From positions 1 to 64,000 of the forward strand of contig CALBKM010000045.1 in NCBI GenBank assembly GCA_937895705.1: a stretch of DNA of 64,000 bases. Direction: 5' to 3'. The notes under the pieces are model-generated. The model searched no databases. It worked only from the letters and a program-made list of their open reading frames with translations, and was not told where the DNA came from. Below are positions 8,269 to 17,013 of this stretch, in pieces. This stretch comes from an uncultured Clostridia bacterium (GTDB lineage: Bacteria > Bacillota > Clostridia > Lachnospirales > Lachnospiraceae). The translations under genes and the position numbers were made by a program. Within the stretch, counting starts at the first letter, position 1, and each line of letters begins with the position of its first letter.

Positions 8269-10968
8269 TTATTCGTCATCGATAATTTTTCCTTTATCGT
8301 ATAATACCCTGTGATAAACCCGTTTACAAAACGATACCTCTTCCTCCGTAAACTCATTCTCGGAAAAGGCTGCCGCCTTCACCAGGAACATATAGCGCTC
8401 ACGTTCCTCCCGGGACACCGCACGAGTGGCCTTTCGTAATACTTCACAGTATTCTTCGTCCCGCAAATTTTTCCTGAAAATTTTACCCTTTCGGCGAAGC
8501 TTCCGGTAAAGTCTGTGATTCAAATGGGTTATCTTTTTGCGGTTGCAGAAGTTCCTTGTCTTTTTCCGCATCCTTCTTTCATCCGCTTTACTCTTTGCTC
8601 TCCGTCGTGCTTTCGACATCGGTCCGAGAATGGCAACATAAATCCAAAGCAACGGAAATGCCAATATAAGCACCGCCGGATTCAGGCTTAAATCTATCTT
8701 TTTCCCGCTCGGTTTCTCCTTCGGCTTTGCATTCTCCTTCGATTCTTCCTGCTTCGGTCCGTCCGCACCGCCTACCTGTGATACACTGCTGTCCGGAGTC
8801 CCCGTTATTTGAGGAGTTCCCGAATTTCCCTGAGACGGAGTTCCTGCAGACGATGTGCCTCCCGGTGCTCCCGGCGTTACAAACGGAGCTGTCTGTGCCC
8901 AGTGAAATCCGTTTCCGTATTGTTCCTTATCCTCCGGCCAGTTTTCCCGGATTACACGATAACTTCCGTTCTCTGTCTTTTGATAAATGCGCTCTCCCGA
9001 CGGCTGTACGCTGTAACCTTTTGTTACCTCTATCGGAATCCAGCCGATACCTTCCAGATAAATCTCCACCCACGCATGAGCATCATTGTCCCGTACCGTC
9101 GCTTCGTATCTCTTGCTTTGTTCATTCCATACATAGTTTCCCGTCACATAACCGGACACATATCTTGCCGGCACACCGAGTTCACGCAAAACCAATACGG
9201 AAGCCCCCGCATAATGCATACAATACCCCTGCTTTGAAGTTCCGAGAAAGAATTCCACCGGGTCACTGTTTCTCGGCAACTCCGGTAAATCCACACTGTA
9301 AGTAGTGTTCCGACGCATCCAGTCCGCCACCTGATACGCCTTATTCAAGCGGTCAAAATTCACCGACTCTTCTCCTTCGATTCGGAAGTAATTTCTTTCG
9401 TAGTCCAGAATTTCTTCCGCCACCCGCTTCACCTGTTCCATTCCTTTCGGAACTTTCAGATACTCCTGTTCCGTATAGGACTCATACCACAACTCCCACG
9501 GCGCATACTCCCTGTCCTGCTCCCGCTCTTCCCAGTGAAACAGAACATTGATCAAATCGTCCACATTATAATTCCAAAGGGCAAAGGAAAGCTTTGTCAC
9601 ATTGCCTTCTTTCACATAACGACTGTCACCTTCCGCATGCACTCCCTCCGTTGTCACTTCCGAAAAATACGGCAAAAACGTTTTGGTAAGATTGGCTCTC
9701 GCATAATGCAACCGGCCGTTGATTCCACGGAAACTGAACTCCGAAAGAGATTCCTTGCCGTAATATTCTGCCACACGCCGAGGCAGCAGCGCGGCCATCT
9801 CTTTCGTCACCGTCTCCGGTACGAATCCGGCGTTCTCACAAGCTTTTTCGAAAGTCGCTGTATCCGCATCCCAGATACCGTCCTCGTAATTTCCTGCGAA
9901 AAATCCGATTAAATAGATTCCCGACTTCGGTTTCTTTTCCAGCGACAGTTTCAACATCGTCACTTCTTCATAAGCCGGCGTTTCATTATCCAGTCTCGCA
10001 AAGTCCGATTCCGGATCTCCCGTTTGTTTAATTCCTCTTCTCACCAGAAAATCATTAATGGCTTTTTTTACCGAATCGCTTACGTTAAATTTGCGCCACC
10101 CAGACCAGTCCGCCACCGATTCCAAGACATCGTTCTGCATTCCGACTACTTTTTCTTTTCCTTCGAACACGCGCTCCGTTGCAGGTGCGGTCCCGGCTGC
10201 CCTTACCGCAAAACAAAGAACCAGAACACCGATTACAACAGGCACCCAGAGAGCCTGATGTAAAGGTTCGGACAGCCGTCCACGTTTATCCGGTGTTGCC
10301 AAAAAGTCCAGTCTCCGAAAGCCTGCCGCCCCTGCGGAAAACACCGCAACCGCTGCCGTAAACAGGCTGATTCCGGACGGTTCCCTTCCCACCAGAAGAC
10401 CGGCTGCAAACACAACAAGTGGGACTACTGCCGCCCCGCAAGCCTTCTTTCTTACTCTTCCGTACCATACCAGCAGAAAACAGAGCACCGTAACCGCAAA
10501 TCCGATTGCCGTCCCTCGCAAAGAAGCCGCACCTTTGGCCGCGGAAAAAGACGTTCCGTAGTAAGAATTCCAGCGTTCCGCATATTCATGGGCAATCGAC
10601 TGCAAACCGTTCAACACCCGTTCTCCCTGCTTCGTCCGAAACAAATAAAACAAGCCGTAAGCTATCCCTAAAACACCGATGCCGCACCGCGCCGCCGTCA
10701 CATACCGGGGCTTAAGCATCTCACAAAGCTCCGTAAGTGCGGCAGTGACAACCGTCACAAAAAGGACCCGGACCAGGATTCCCCCGAGCATAAGGTCCCA
10801 CTCGAACATACTTTGTAACATTCCGCAGGCCGCCCCGAAACACAAAAGATTGCACAACAAAAACAGGGAAAACTCGCCCGGCAAAGAACGCTCCGTCCCG
10901 AAAAAAGAGGTATGAAATTGTTTTACTCCGACAGGTGCGCCCCATCGTATCTTTCGATTTCTTTTCAT
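8269..10968 (-). CDS. Transglutaminase-like membrane protein (TgpA type)
   Basis: The protein has about 899 residues. Several transmembrane helices fill roughly the first 260 residues. A large extracytoplasmic region follows, with a transglutaminase core: catalytic Cys in KQGYCMHYA (near residue 582), then NDAHAWVEIY (His) and the downstream Asp-equivalent strand. A Gly/Ser/Pro linker, one more membrane helix near residue 790 and a very basic cytosolic tail complete it. It is the third member of a MoxR-DUF58-transglutaminase operon, a widespread arrangement whose role (probably envelope protein maturation) is not settled. The start is the ATG at 10968 after AAGGG, not the upstream in-frame GTG. 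Confidence 0.88.
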   Translation of the reverse strand: MKRNRKIRWGAPVGVKQFHTSFFGTERSLPGEFSLFLLCNLLCFGAACGMLQSMFEWDLMLGGILVRVLFVTVVTAALTELCEMLKPRYVTAARCGIGVLGIAYGLFYLFRTKQGERVLNGLQSIAHEYAERWNSYYGTSFSAAKGAASLRGTAIGFAVTVLCFLLVWYGRVRKKACGAAVVPLVVFAAGLLVGREPSGISLFTAAVAVFSAGAAGFRRLDFLATPDKRGRLSEPLHQALWVPVVIGVLVLCFAVRAAGTAPATERVFEGKEKVVGMQNDVLESVADWSGWRKFNVSDSVKKAINDFLVRRGIKQTGDPESDFARLDNETPAYEEVTMLKLSLEKKPKSGIYLIGFFAGNYEDGIWDADTATFEKACENAGFVPETVTKEMAALLPRRVAEYYGKESLSEFSFRGINGRLHYARANLTKTFLPYFSEVTTEGVHAEGDSRYVKEGNVTKLSFALWNYNVDDLINVLFHWEEREQDREYAPWELWYESYTEQEYLKVPKGMEQVKRVAEEILDYERNYFRIEGEESVNFDRLNKAYQVADWMRRNTTYSVDLPELPRNSDPVEFFLGTSKQGYCMHYAGASVLVLRELGVPARYVSGYVTGNYVWNEQSKRYEATVRDNDAHAWVEIYLEGIGWIPIEVTKGYSVQPSGERIYQKTENGSYRVIRENWPEDKEQYGNGFHWAQTAPFVTPGAPGGTSSAGTPSQGNSGTPQITGTPDSSVSQVGGADGPKQEESKENAKPKEKPSGKKIDLSLNPAVLILAFPLLWIYVAILGPMSKARRRAKSKADERRMRKKTRNFCNRKKITHLNHRLYRKLRRKGKIFRKNLRDEEYCEVLRKATRAVSREERERYMFLVKAAAFSENEFTEEEVSFCKRVYHRVLYDKGKIIDDE

Positions 10969-10983
10969 CCCGTTCACCCTTAT

Positions 10984-12102
10984 CTACAACACCAGTTCCA
11001 CCTGTGCCAGCGACTGTTCCAAATCTTCTTCGGACAATTGCGCCAACACCTCATCTCCTTTTTTTAACACCAGATTCTCATCCAGCGACAGTGCCCACAC
11101 ATACGGCTCATGCCTATACTTCTCACCATAGCGCAGTTTTAAATCCTCCTTCGGCTGCCGCCACACAATTCCCATCAGCGTACCCATAAAGAAAAACAAG
11201 CCTTCTTCATCATCCACTCGGAGCCGCACAATGTCTTGCTCCTTCTCGTCAAACCATACCACATAATGGGAACATCCCGCATCCGCCAGAGAAAACACCA
11301 GACTGGCCGCCGTTTCCAGATACGGAATCATTTCCTCCTGCCGCTTCATCTTCTTTGCCGGATGAAAATCCAAAAACAACACCACCGGACACGCTCTCGG
11401 AAGAGAATGCTCCTTCACAATCAGCTCATCCTGCTTAGCCGTCAGTTTCCAGTGTATGTTCTGCAAGCGGTCACCCGCCTGATACTCTCTCACATCAAAA
11501 AGCTCACTGTTATCGTAGCCTGCCTTAAATTCATCGTAAACATCGGATTCTCCGAAGAAATTGAGCACACCGAGGCTGAGCTGCACCGGAATATCATGGA
11601 GCTGCGGCATTACCTGTACGCTTCGTTCACCCTGTTCTCCCTTAACACGGACACTTCCTGAAAATAGGCCGGTAAAATCGTACACCTTGAGCTTCTTCAA
11701 ACGGATGCGGTAGGTTCCCGCACCGGAAAAAGCAACCGTCCTGACAAAGGTTGTCTCTCCCCGCAAAACGGCAGACACCTTCATCCACTCTTTTTTCACA
11801 CGACCGGTACAGGTATCTTCCACCTCCATCAGCGCCTTCATACGGACCATAGGCAAAAATCCCTTATTGGTAATCAAAAGTTTTACCAGCGTCTCTTTTC
11901 CCGGTTCCGCAATCCCTACCGGCACATCAAGCCCGCCGCGGATTGTATATTTCCGGAAAATCACCGTAAAAAAGGACAGCACAAAAAGTGCTGCCTGCAA
12001 ATACACAAGTAACATCAACTCCGCACTTTCATACACCATTGCCAGATAACCCGTCGCAAGAATACTTCCTGCCAAAATGATAAAACCGCTCACGCTATTC
12101 AT
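10984..12102 (-). CDS. DUF58 domain membrane protein
   Basis: The protein has 372 residues, with two N-terminal transmembrane helices (about 5-50) and a cytosolic or wall-facing beta-rich region. The DUF58 signature VREYQAGDRLQNIHWKLTAK lies near residues 200-225, followed by a von Willebrand-like fold. DUF58 proteins are the usual partners of MoxR AAA+ ATPases. The start ATG overlaps the last codons of the MoxR gene by 8 bp (GAAGAGGGATG), which implies translational coupling. The transglutaminase protein follows after 15 bp. Confidence 0.88.
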   Translation of the reverse strand: MNSVSGFIILAGSILATGYLAMVYESAELMLLVYLQAALFVLSFFTVIFRKYTIRGGLDVPVGIAEPGKETLVKLLITNKGFLPMVRMKALMEVEDTCTGRVKKEWMKVSAVLRGETTFVRTVAFSGAGTYRIRLKKLKVYDFTGLFSGSVRVKGEQGERSVQVMPQLHDIPVQLSLGVLNFFGESDVYDEFKAGYDNSELFDVREYQAGDRLQNIHWKLTAKQDELIVKEHSLPRACPVVLFLDFHPAKKMKRQEEMIPYLETAASLVFSLADAGCSHYVVWFDEKEQDIVRLRVDDEEGLFFFMGTLMGIVWRQPKEDLKLRYGEKYRHEPYVWALSLDENLVLKKGDEVLAQLSEEDLEQSLAQVELVL

Positions 12103-13114
12103 CCCTCTTCATGTAAGAAGCCGGTTGCTGTGTCTGAGCCAAAACCTCCTCCAGCACCGCATCCATCGTCACCCTTGCCACACGCGCCTTTGTATTCAGC
12201 ACAATACGATGCTTTGCCACATCCGGGAAAATACTTACCACATCCTCCGGCAACACATAATCCCTTCCTTCCAGATAGGCCCATGCCTTTGCCATACGCA
12301 CCGCTGCAATGGAACCTCGCGGACTCAGTCCCAACTCGATATAGGCATGCTCTCTCGTACTCTTGGACAATTGTGCTGCATAGGAATAGATCGCATCACT
12401 GACCTGTACCCGGTCCACCTGCTTCATAATGCCGAGCAACTGCACTCTGTCTACCACCGGGAGTACCTGCCGTTCCGCTCCGATGCTCTTTCCCTTTAAA
12501 ATCTCCACTTCCGCCACAATATCCGGATAGCCCATACTCATACAAATCATAAAACGGTCCAGCTGGGACTCCGGCAACAACTGGGTTCCCGCACTGCCCT
12601 TCGGGTTCTGGGTGGCCATCACCACAAACGGCTCCGGCACCTGACGACTCTCACCGTCCACCGTCACCTTGCCCTCTTCCATAACCTCCAAAAGCGCAGA
12701 CTGGGTCTTCGGCGAAGTACGGTTAATCTCATCCGCCAAAAACAAATTACACATAATGGCACCCTCATGATACACAAACTCGCCGGTTTCCTTTTGGTAC
12801 ATGTTAAAGCCGAGAATATCCGCAGGCATAACATCCGGAGTGAACTGCATCCGGTGCGTGTCCAAGGAAAGTGCCTTGGAAAAGGCCATAACCAGCGTCG
12901 TCTTTCCCACACCCGGCACATCCTCAATCAAAATATGACCGCCTGCCAAAATTGCTGCAAAGGCCTTCTTAATACACTCATCCTTACCCGTTACCGTCTT
13001 CTTCACTTCACTGAGCACACGATACACCGTATCGTCCATTCCCACGCCGCTTCCGCATTTTCCGCAGAACCGTTCTCCTTTTAAAATCGTGTTTCCGCAC
13101 TTTTTACAAATCAT
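12095..13114 (-). CDS. MoxR-family AAA+ ATPase with N-terminal zinc ribbon
   Basis: The protein has 339 residues. It opens with a zinc ribbon (CKKC...CGKC, residues 3-20) that most MoxR proteins lack. The AAA+ core follows: Walker A GVGKTTLV (about 68-75), Walker B LADEINR, sensor 1 ATQNP, and a C-terminal lid. MoxR ATPases act as chaperones for the DUF58/vWA proteins encoded beside them. The start at 13114 overlaps the LMW phosphatase gene by 11 bp and has AAGGAGTTGACTT in front. The order phosphatase-MoxR-DUF58-transglutaminase is an operon. Confidence 0.9.
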   Translation of the reverse strand: MICKKCGNTILKGERFCGKCGSGVGMDDTVYRVLSEVKKTVTGKDECIKKAFAAILAGGHILIEDVPGVGKTTLVMAFSKALSLDTHRMQFTPDVMPADILGFNMYQKETGEFVYHEGAIMCNLFLADEINRTSPKTQSALLEVMEEGKVTVDGESRQVPEPFVVMATQNPKGSAGTQLLPESQLDRFMICMSMGYPDIVAEVEILKGKSIGAERQVLPVVDRVQLLGIMKQVDRVQVSDAIYSYAAQLSKSTREHAYIELGLSPRGSIAAVRMAKAWAYLEGRDYVLPEDVVSIFPDVAKHRIVLNTKARVARVTMDAVLEEVLAQTQQPASYMKRDE

Positions 13115-13562
13115 AAGTCAACTCCTTTAACAATGCCTGACAACCCTTTAATACATCCTTATACGTGGAGGCGAAATCCCCGGTATACCATGGGTCCGCC
13201 ACATCAAAACTCTCTCCCGCAAAGGAAAGCAACTTGTAAATCTTCTCATCCGGATCTCCGTCGGCAATCCGGTTCATATTGCGGATATTCGCCGTGTCCA
13301 TCCCGATCAGATAATCATAATACTCATAATCCGCCTTCGTCATCTGCACCGCCCGGTGAGGCACTACCGGAACACCACGGTACCGCAGTTCATTCACCGT
13401 CCCGTAATGAGGCGAATTGCCGATTTCCTCCCGGCTCGTGGCCGCGGAATTAATCTCAAACATGTGCTCCAAATGAGCCTGTCTCACCAAATAGGTCATG
13501 ACGCTCTCCGCCATGGTGGAACGGCAGATATTGCCGTGACAAACGAATAGAATTTTAAACAT
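13104..13562 (-). CDS. Low molecular weight protein-tyrosine phosphatase
   Basis: The 152-residue protein has the LMW-PTP P-loop VCHGNICRST (nucleophile Cys8, Arg14) at its N-terminus. The general-acid loop ADPWYTGDF lies near residue 120. It dephosphorylates phosphotyrosine (or arginine) on proteins; the target is unknown. I use the ATG of MFKILF at 13562, because the family always begins a few residues before the P-loop. AAGGAG lies 12-17 bp upstream, a slightly long spacing. As first gene of the MoxR operon it might regulate that system. Confidence 0.9.
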   Translation of the reverse strand: MFKILFVCHGNICRSTMAESVMTYLVRQAHLEHMFEINSAATSREEIGNSPHYGTVNELRYRGVPVVPHRAVQMTKADYEYYDYLIGMDTANIRNMNRIADGDPDEKIYKLLSFAGESFDVADPWYTGDFASTYKDVLKGCQALLKELTYDL

Positions 13563-13639
13563 AACTTTGCATATCTCCTTATATCTTGGCAAAACCTTGT
13601 CTTTCAAGGATTTCTCAACAATCCTCACAAAACCCTGTC

Positions 13640-13665
13640 ACGATACATTATAGCATATCCGGGTA
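13640..13665 (-). promoter_or_regulatory. Extended -10 promoter of the phosphatase/MoxR operon
   Basis: On the minus strand a perfect TATAAT is preceded by TGC (extended -10), with only a poor -35 match. It lies about 85 bp upstream of the phosphatase start. Confidence 0.5.
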
Positions 13666-13709
13666 TCACATTTCCACCGATTTAAGTAAAAAAATATAAT
13701 CCGAACAGC

Positions 13710-13742
13710 ACAACAGCCGCCACCTTCGTGACGGCTGTTGTT
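13710..13742 (-). terminator. Terminator of the alpha/beta hydrolase gene
   Basis: ACAACAGCCG/CGGCTGTTGT forms a 10-bp stem about 40 bp after the stop codon at 13782. On the minus strand a T-rich stretch (ATATTTTTTT) follows about 15 nt downstream of the stem. Confidence 0.65.
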
Positions 13743-13781
13743 CGGCCCCTCCGGCCTTTCTAATAGCTTTCCTCTGAATAC

Positions 13782-15377
13782 TTATCTTGTGAACTGGGAA
13801 ATGAACTTCCAAGCGTTCTCATTGGTATGATGTCTGCACTCATGTACCTGCTCGCTGACGCTGGCAAATGCGGTACGGCATACACCATCCTCACTGTCGA
13901 AGTAGTGGATGGTCAAATCGCTGCCGCGGGAATCGTCATGAACCACCTCCACGCGGTCACCCTCGATGCCCCAGATCGGCTGTGCCCAGTTGTCCTTGTC
14001 GGCATAAGACACGTCAAACTTTTTCTTTACCTTGTTGGTCTCTGCGCAGTACTGGATACGCTCCAAACCGGACTCTGCCTGGAACGGAAGCTCCGGTAAA
14101 TGAGACTTCTCACCGCCGGAATAGAAAATCGGCACCGGCACGTCGGTGTTGAGTCTGCCGCTGTTGGACTGTCCCATCGGATTGTTGCGAACCGGGAACA
14201 ATGCGCTGGCCGGAGCCACGCCTGCAAAGGCCTCCGGGTACTCCTGGTACATATTCCAGGTCTTGCCGCTACCCATGGAGAAGCCGGTTGCGTAAATACG
14301 CTTCTCGTCGATGTTGTACTTCTTCTTTAAGTCCTCAATCACTTCCATGACCTCGGTGGCGGTTACGTTCTGGTGATTCTCCAGGGATACGAACAGGAAG
14401 CCGTATCTGTGGGCAATCTCATACCAACCTGCCACAAAGGTTAAGTACATGGAGGTGTCTCCGCCGCCGTGGAAGCCCATCATAAGCGGTGCCGGACCCT
14501 TATCGAACAAATCATTGTTGTAATATGCAAAATAACCTACCGGATGAGTCTCGGTGCCCTTGAACTGGCCCATATTATCCGGAGAGGTCTTAACGATAAC
14601 GCTGCCTGCCTCCTCGGTCATGTTCATGGCCGGGAAATCCGGTTCGATTTCCATGTTACCGCACCACATCTTAAACTTACGTACAAATGCCTTAAAATCA
14701 GCCTTGTAGTCGGCCTCAGCCTTTACAAGCAGATTCTCACAACCCTCAAATGCCGCATTTACTTCAGCGGAATTGCCGACACTCAAAATACCGATATCCT
14801 TACGCTCCACCTGTGGAACCACGGAAAGCTTCTCCATAGAACACATAGCCGGAGTAATCTCGCCCGGTCCCCACAAATACTCGCCGTTTATGGTCTTTAA
14901 CAAATTCTTCGCCACATAATCCGCAGACGCACCGTAGCTGTAAATATCCGCTCTGAAAATCGCACCGCGGATAAAGAAGCCCTTGAACTCTCTCTTAAAG
15001 AAATCATGCTGCTCCACGATACCGTCCTCGTAACGCGGGTCCATCTTTACCTCTGCGATAAGGGAAGCATACAACTCCTCCGTCGCATTGGCCCAACCGC
15101 CCTCGCAGGTCGGATACACGAAAAGCACACTGCTGTCCACTGCGGACGCAATATCCGCCAGACCGCTCTTCTTCGCAAAAGCAATCGCCTCGTCCATGCC
15201 CTGCTTATTCTCCTCGAACACAAGCAAAAGCGGTGCACGGAAGGTGTAGTTGTTCACCTGACCGTCGATCTCCGTGGCCGGAAGATAAGCCTTCAAATAA
15301 AACTTCTCATAGGTGTGCTCCCAATACTTTCCGCCGTCCTCAAACTTCGTGACAACCGGACGCTCCATAATACCCAT
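13782..15377 (-). CDS. Alpha/beta hydrolase, PHB-depolymerase-like esterase
   Basis: The protein has 531 residues. The C-terminal half is an alpha/beta hydrolase of the esterase/PHB depolymerase type: oxyanion region MMGFHGGGD, nucleophile elbow GFSMGSG, and an FSGGEK loop preceding the acid. The catalytic His is probably in DGVCRTAF or the EQVHECRHH segment near the C-terminus. The N-terminal ~230 residues form a separate domain I cannot name. There is no signal peptide, so it appears cytosolic. Substrates may be feruloyl/acetyl esters or related compounds (inference). The start at 15377 has AGGAGG eight bases upstream. A folded leader with its own promoter precedes it. Confidence 0.75.
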   Translation of the reverse strand: MGIMERPVVTKFEDGGKYWEHTYEKFYLKAYLPATEIDGQVNNYTFRAPLLLVFEENKQGMDEAIAFAKKSGLADIASAVDSSVLFVYPTCEGGWANATEELYASLIAEVKMDPRYEDGIVEQHDFFKREFKGFFIRGAIFRADIYSYGASADYVAKNLLKTINGEYLWGPGEITPAMCSMEKLSVVPQVERKDIGILSVGNSAEVNAAFEGCENLLVKAEADYKADFKAFVRKFKMWCGNMEIEPDFPAMNMTEEAGSVIVKTSPDNMGQFKGTETHPVGYFAYYNNDLFDKGPAPLMMGFHGGGDTSMYLTFVAGWYEIAHRYGFLFVSLENHQNVTATEVMEVIEDLKKKYNIDEKRIYATGFSMGSGKTWNMYQEYPEAFAGVAPASALFPVRNNPMGQSNSGRLNTDVPVPIFYSGGEKSHLPELPFQAESGLERIQYCAETNKVKKKFDVSYADKDNWAQPIWGIEGDRVEVVHDDSRGSDLTIHYFDSEDGVCRTAFASVSEQVHECRHHTNENAWKFISQFTR

Positions 15378-15399
15378 AAAAACTACCTCCTAATCGTTC

Positions 15400-15481
15400 C
15401 TTCTCTTTGATTGGCAAAACCGCATCAACCGCCCCGGCCCTCTCCGGGACCTTAGGCGCACCGGATTTGCCTCCAAGGGAT
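15400..15481 (-). ncRNA. GC-rich folded leader of the esterase gene
   Basis: The ~100-nt untranslated leader has outer arms GGCAAATCCG and CGGTTTTGCC and a GC-rich inner hairpin built around CCCGG/CCGGG-type arms. The outer GGCAAA/TTTGCC arms and the distance to the promoter resemble elements at 1-138 and 49991-50114, but the inner CGGATG/CATCCG hairpin is missing. Kinship is uncertain. Confidence 0.4.
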
Positions 15482-15510
15482 ATTTTACCACAAAACGCCA
15501 GCGGATTCAA
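15482..15510 (-). promoter_or_regulatory. Promoter of the esterase gene
   Basis: On the minus strand, TTGAAT (15505-15510) and TAAAAT (15482-15487) are separated by 17 bp and followed by the folded leader. Confidence 0.6.
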
Positions 15511-15625
15511 TGGCTAATTTGAAATCTAATTTAAGATTTATTTTAAAATTTTGTCCCTTTTTTGCTTTAAGCATTTTTCACAAAAAATGCGGAAAATTTC
15601 AGTACTTTCGACGAAGGGATTTTTC

Positions 15626-15655
15626 TTGCCTGACGGACGATGGTTGGAGTATAAT
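15626..15655 (+). promoter_or_regulatory. Distal promoter (P1) of the Rpn gene
   Basis: TTGCCT (15626-15631), 18 bp, TATAAT (15650-15655). It lies about 210 bp before the Rpn start. The stretch 15656-15786 holds a small hairpin (CGACAC/GTGTCG at 15678-15696) and no gene. Confidence 0.5.
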
Positions 15656-15786
15656 AGCCTTATAACAGAGAACCGCCTTTCCGACACAGCGCGCGTGTCG
15701 AGGCACACTTTCACTCTGTTTCTTCGACGGAGTCCGCCGGGAGATTCACATTTATAGCGCAGAAGGAAGAAACCTATACGTTTGCC

Positions 15787-15815
15787 TTGCATTTTCCGCG
15801 GAGTACCACTATAAT
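15787..15815 (+). promoter_or_regulatory. Proximal promoter (P2) of the Rpn gene
   Basis: TTGCAT (15787-15792), 17 bp, TATAAT (15810-15815), about 50 bp upstream of the Rpn start codon. It is the stronger of two promoters facing the gene. Confidence 0.7.
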
Positions 15816-15869
15816 AAAGGCAAAGGAATGTGTGCTTCTTTCTGCAACACCAAAGTGAAAGGAGAATTT

Positions 15870-16871
15870 ATGCAACAAAAGACACACATTGCCAATGTAC
15901 TGGAACGTAACAACTACAAAGACCGGTATGATACACAGGCAAAACAAATCCTCAGTGACAAAACAATACTTTCATGGATACTGAAGTATACTACATCGGA
16001 GTTTAAAGACTACCCGATAGAGTTAATCAAGACCTGCTTCGAAGGAGAACCGGAAGTAGGTACCCATAGAGTATTCCCAAATCTTGTTCCGGATATTTCG
16101 GAAGACTCGGAAAGCTCCGGCCCAAATCCAGACAATACATTCCCGGAAGCCATCACCGGCTTAGATACCGTGGATAAGGTCCCGGGAGAAGGCGAAGTCA
16201 CCTACGATGTACGTTTTACGGTACTTACCCCTACTGCCGAGCGTATCAAACTGATTATCAACGTAGAAAGCCAGAAAAAATTTAATCCCGGCTATGACAT
16301 CGTAACCCGTGGCATATTTTACTGCACCCGCATGGTGGCAGCACAAAAGGAAACCGAATTTAAAGGTTCTGATTATGATTCCATCAAAAAGGTGTACTCC
16401 ATCTGGATTAGTATGGAAAACCCGCAGTATGCCCAGCACACCATCACATCCTACCGGATAAACGAACACCCGATTTACGGTATCCTGCCAAAGAAAAAAC
16501 GTTACGATTTGATGGAATTGGTCCTGGTTTGCCTGGGAACTCCGGAAACCGAAAGCAAAGGGAACGAGCTTCACGGTCTATTAGATACCTTGTTTTCACA
16601 AGAATTATCACCACTTGAAAAAGAAAATATCTTATACAACGACTACCATATAGAAACAACCGTTGAAATGGAAGGAGGTTTACGCGAAATGTGTAACTTA
16701 AGCGATTTGATAGAAGAAAGAGGCATTGAAAAAGGTATCAAACAAGGCATTGAAAAAGGCAAACTGACCACCCTGATTGCCTTGGTTCAGGACGGCCTGC
16801 TTTCTATAGAGGAGGCCGCAAAGCGGGCCGGTATGACTGTTGAAGATATGCAAAAACTCATCATTAATTAA
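15870..16871 (+). CDS. Rpn-family recombination-promoting nuclease / putative transposase
   Basis: The protein has 333 residues. The N-terminal half carries a PD-(D/E)XK nuclease core (INVESQKK strand as the E-x-K-type element, with the upstream acidic residue in EVTYDVRF). The C-terminus has the typical Rpn tail: repeated GIEKGIKQGIEKG followed by a short helical LVQDGLLSIEEAAKRAGM segment. E. coli Rpn proteins cut DNA and promote RecA-independent recombination. The ATG at 15870 follows AAAGGAGAATTT; a longer frame with 14 more codons lacks a ribosome binding site. It sits at the left edge of the defence island on the opposite strand, with its own promoters and terminator. Confidence 0.85.
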   Translation: MQQKTHIANVLERNNYKDRYDTQAKQILSDKTILSWILKYTTSEFKDYPIELIKTCFEGEPEVGTHRVFPNLVPDISEDSESSGPNPDNTFPEAITGLDTVDKVPGEGEVTYDVRFTVLTPTAERIKLIINVESQKKFNPGYDIVTRGIFYCTRMVAAQKETEFKGSDYDSIKKVYSIWISMENPQYAQHTITSYRINEHPIYGILPKKKRYDLMELVLVCLGTPETESKGNELHGLLDTLFSQELSPLEKENILYNDYHIETTVEMEGGLREMCNLSDLIEERGIEKGIKQGIEKGKLTTLIALVQDGLLSIEEAAKRAGMTVEDMQKLIIN

Positions 16872-16901
16872 AACGAGCGCTACCAAATAAAAAACACAAG
16901 C

Positions 16902-16947
16902 TCTTGCCGTCGGAAGCATTAACCGTCTCCAAACGGCAAGAACTTTT
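16902..16947. terminator. Bidirectional terminator between Rpn and the type I R-M operon
   Basis: A 9-bp stem TCTTGCCGT/ACGGCAAGA is followed by CTTTTC on the plus strand, and by a T-run (GTGTTTTTTATTT) on the minus strand. Confidence 0.7.
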
Positions 16948-17013
16948 CATTTCCGGACCCACAAACACCACCACCGGAATATCATGCGAGTCCACACAAA
17001 CCATCTTGCAGTT

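Noticed and set aside
8809..9305. Overlapping plus-strand frames inside the transglutaminase gene
   Set aside because: They are antisense shadows of a well-supported gene, with no ribosome binding sites and His/Arg/Ser-biased composition.
15538..15792. 84-codon minus-strand reading frame upstream of the esterase
   Set aside because: It has no ribosome binding site, covers the Rpn promoter region and has Arg-rich random-like composition.
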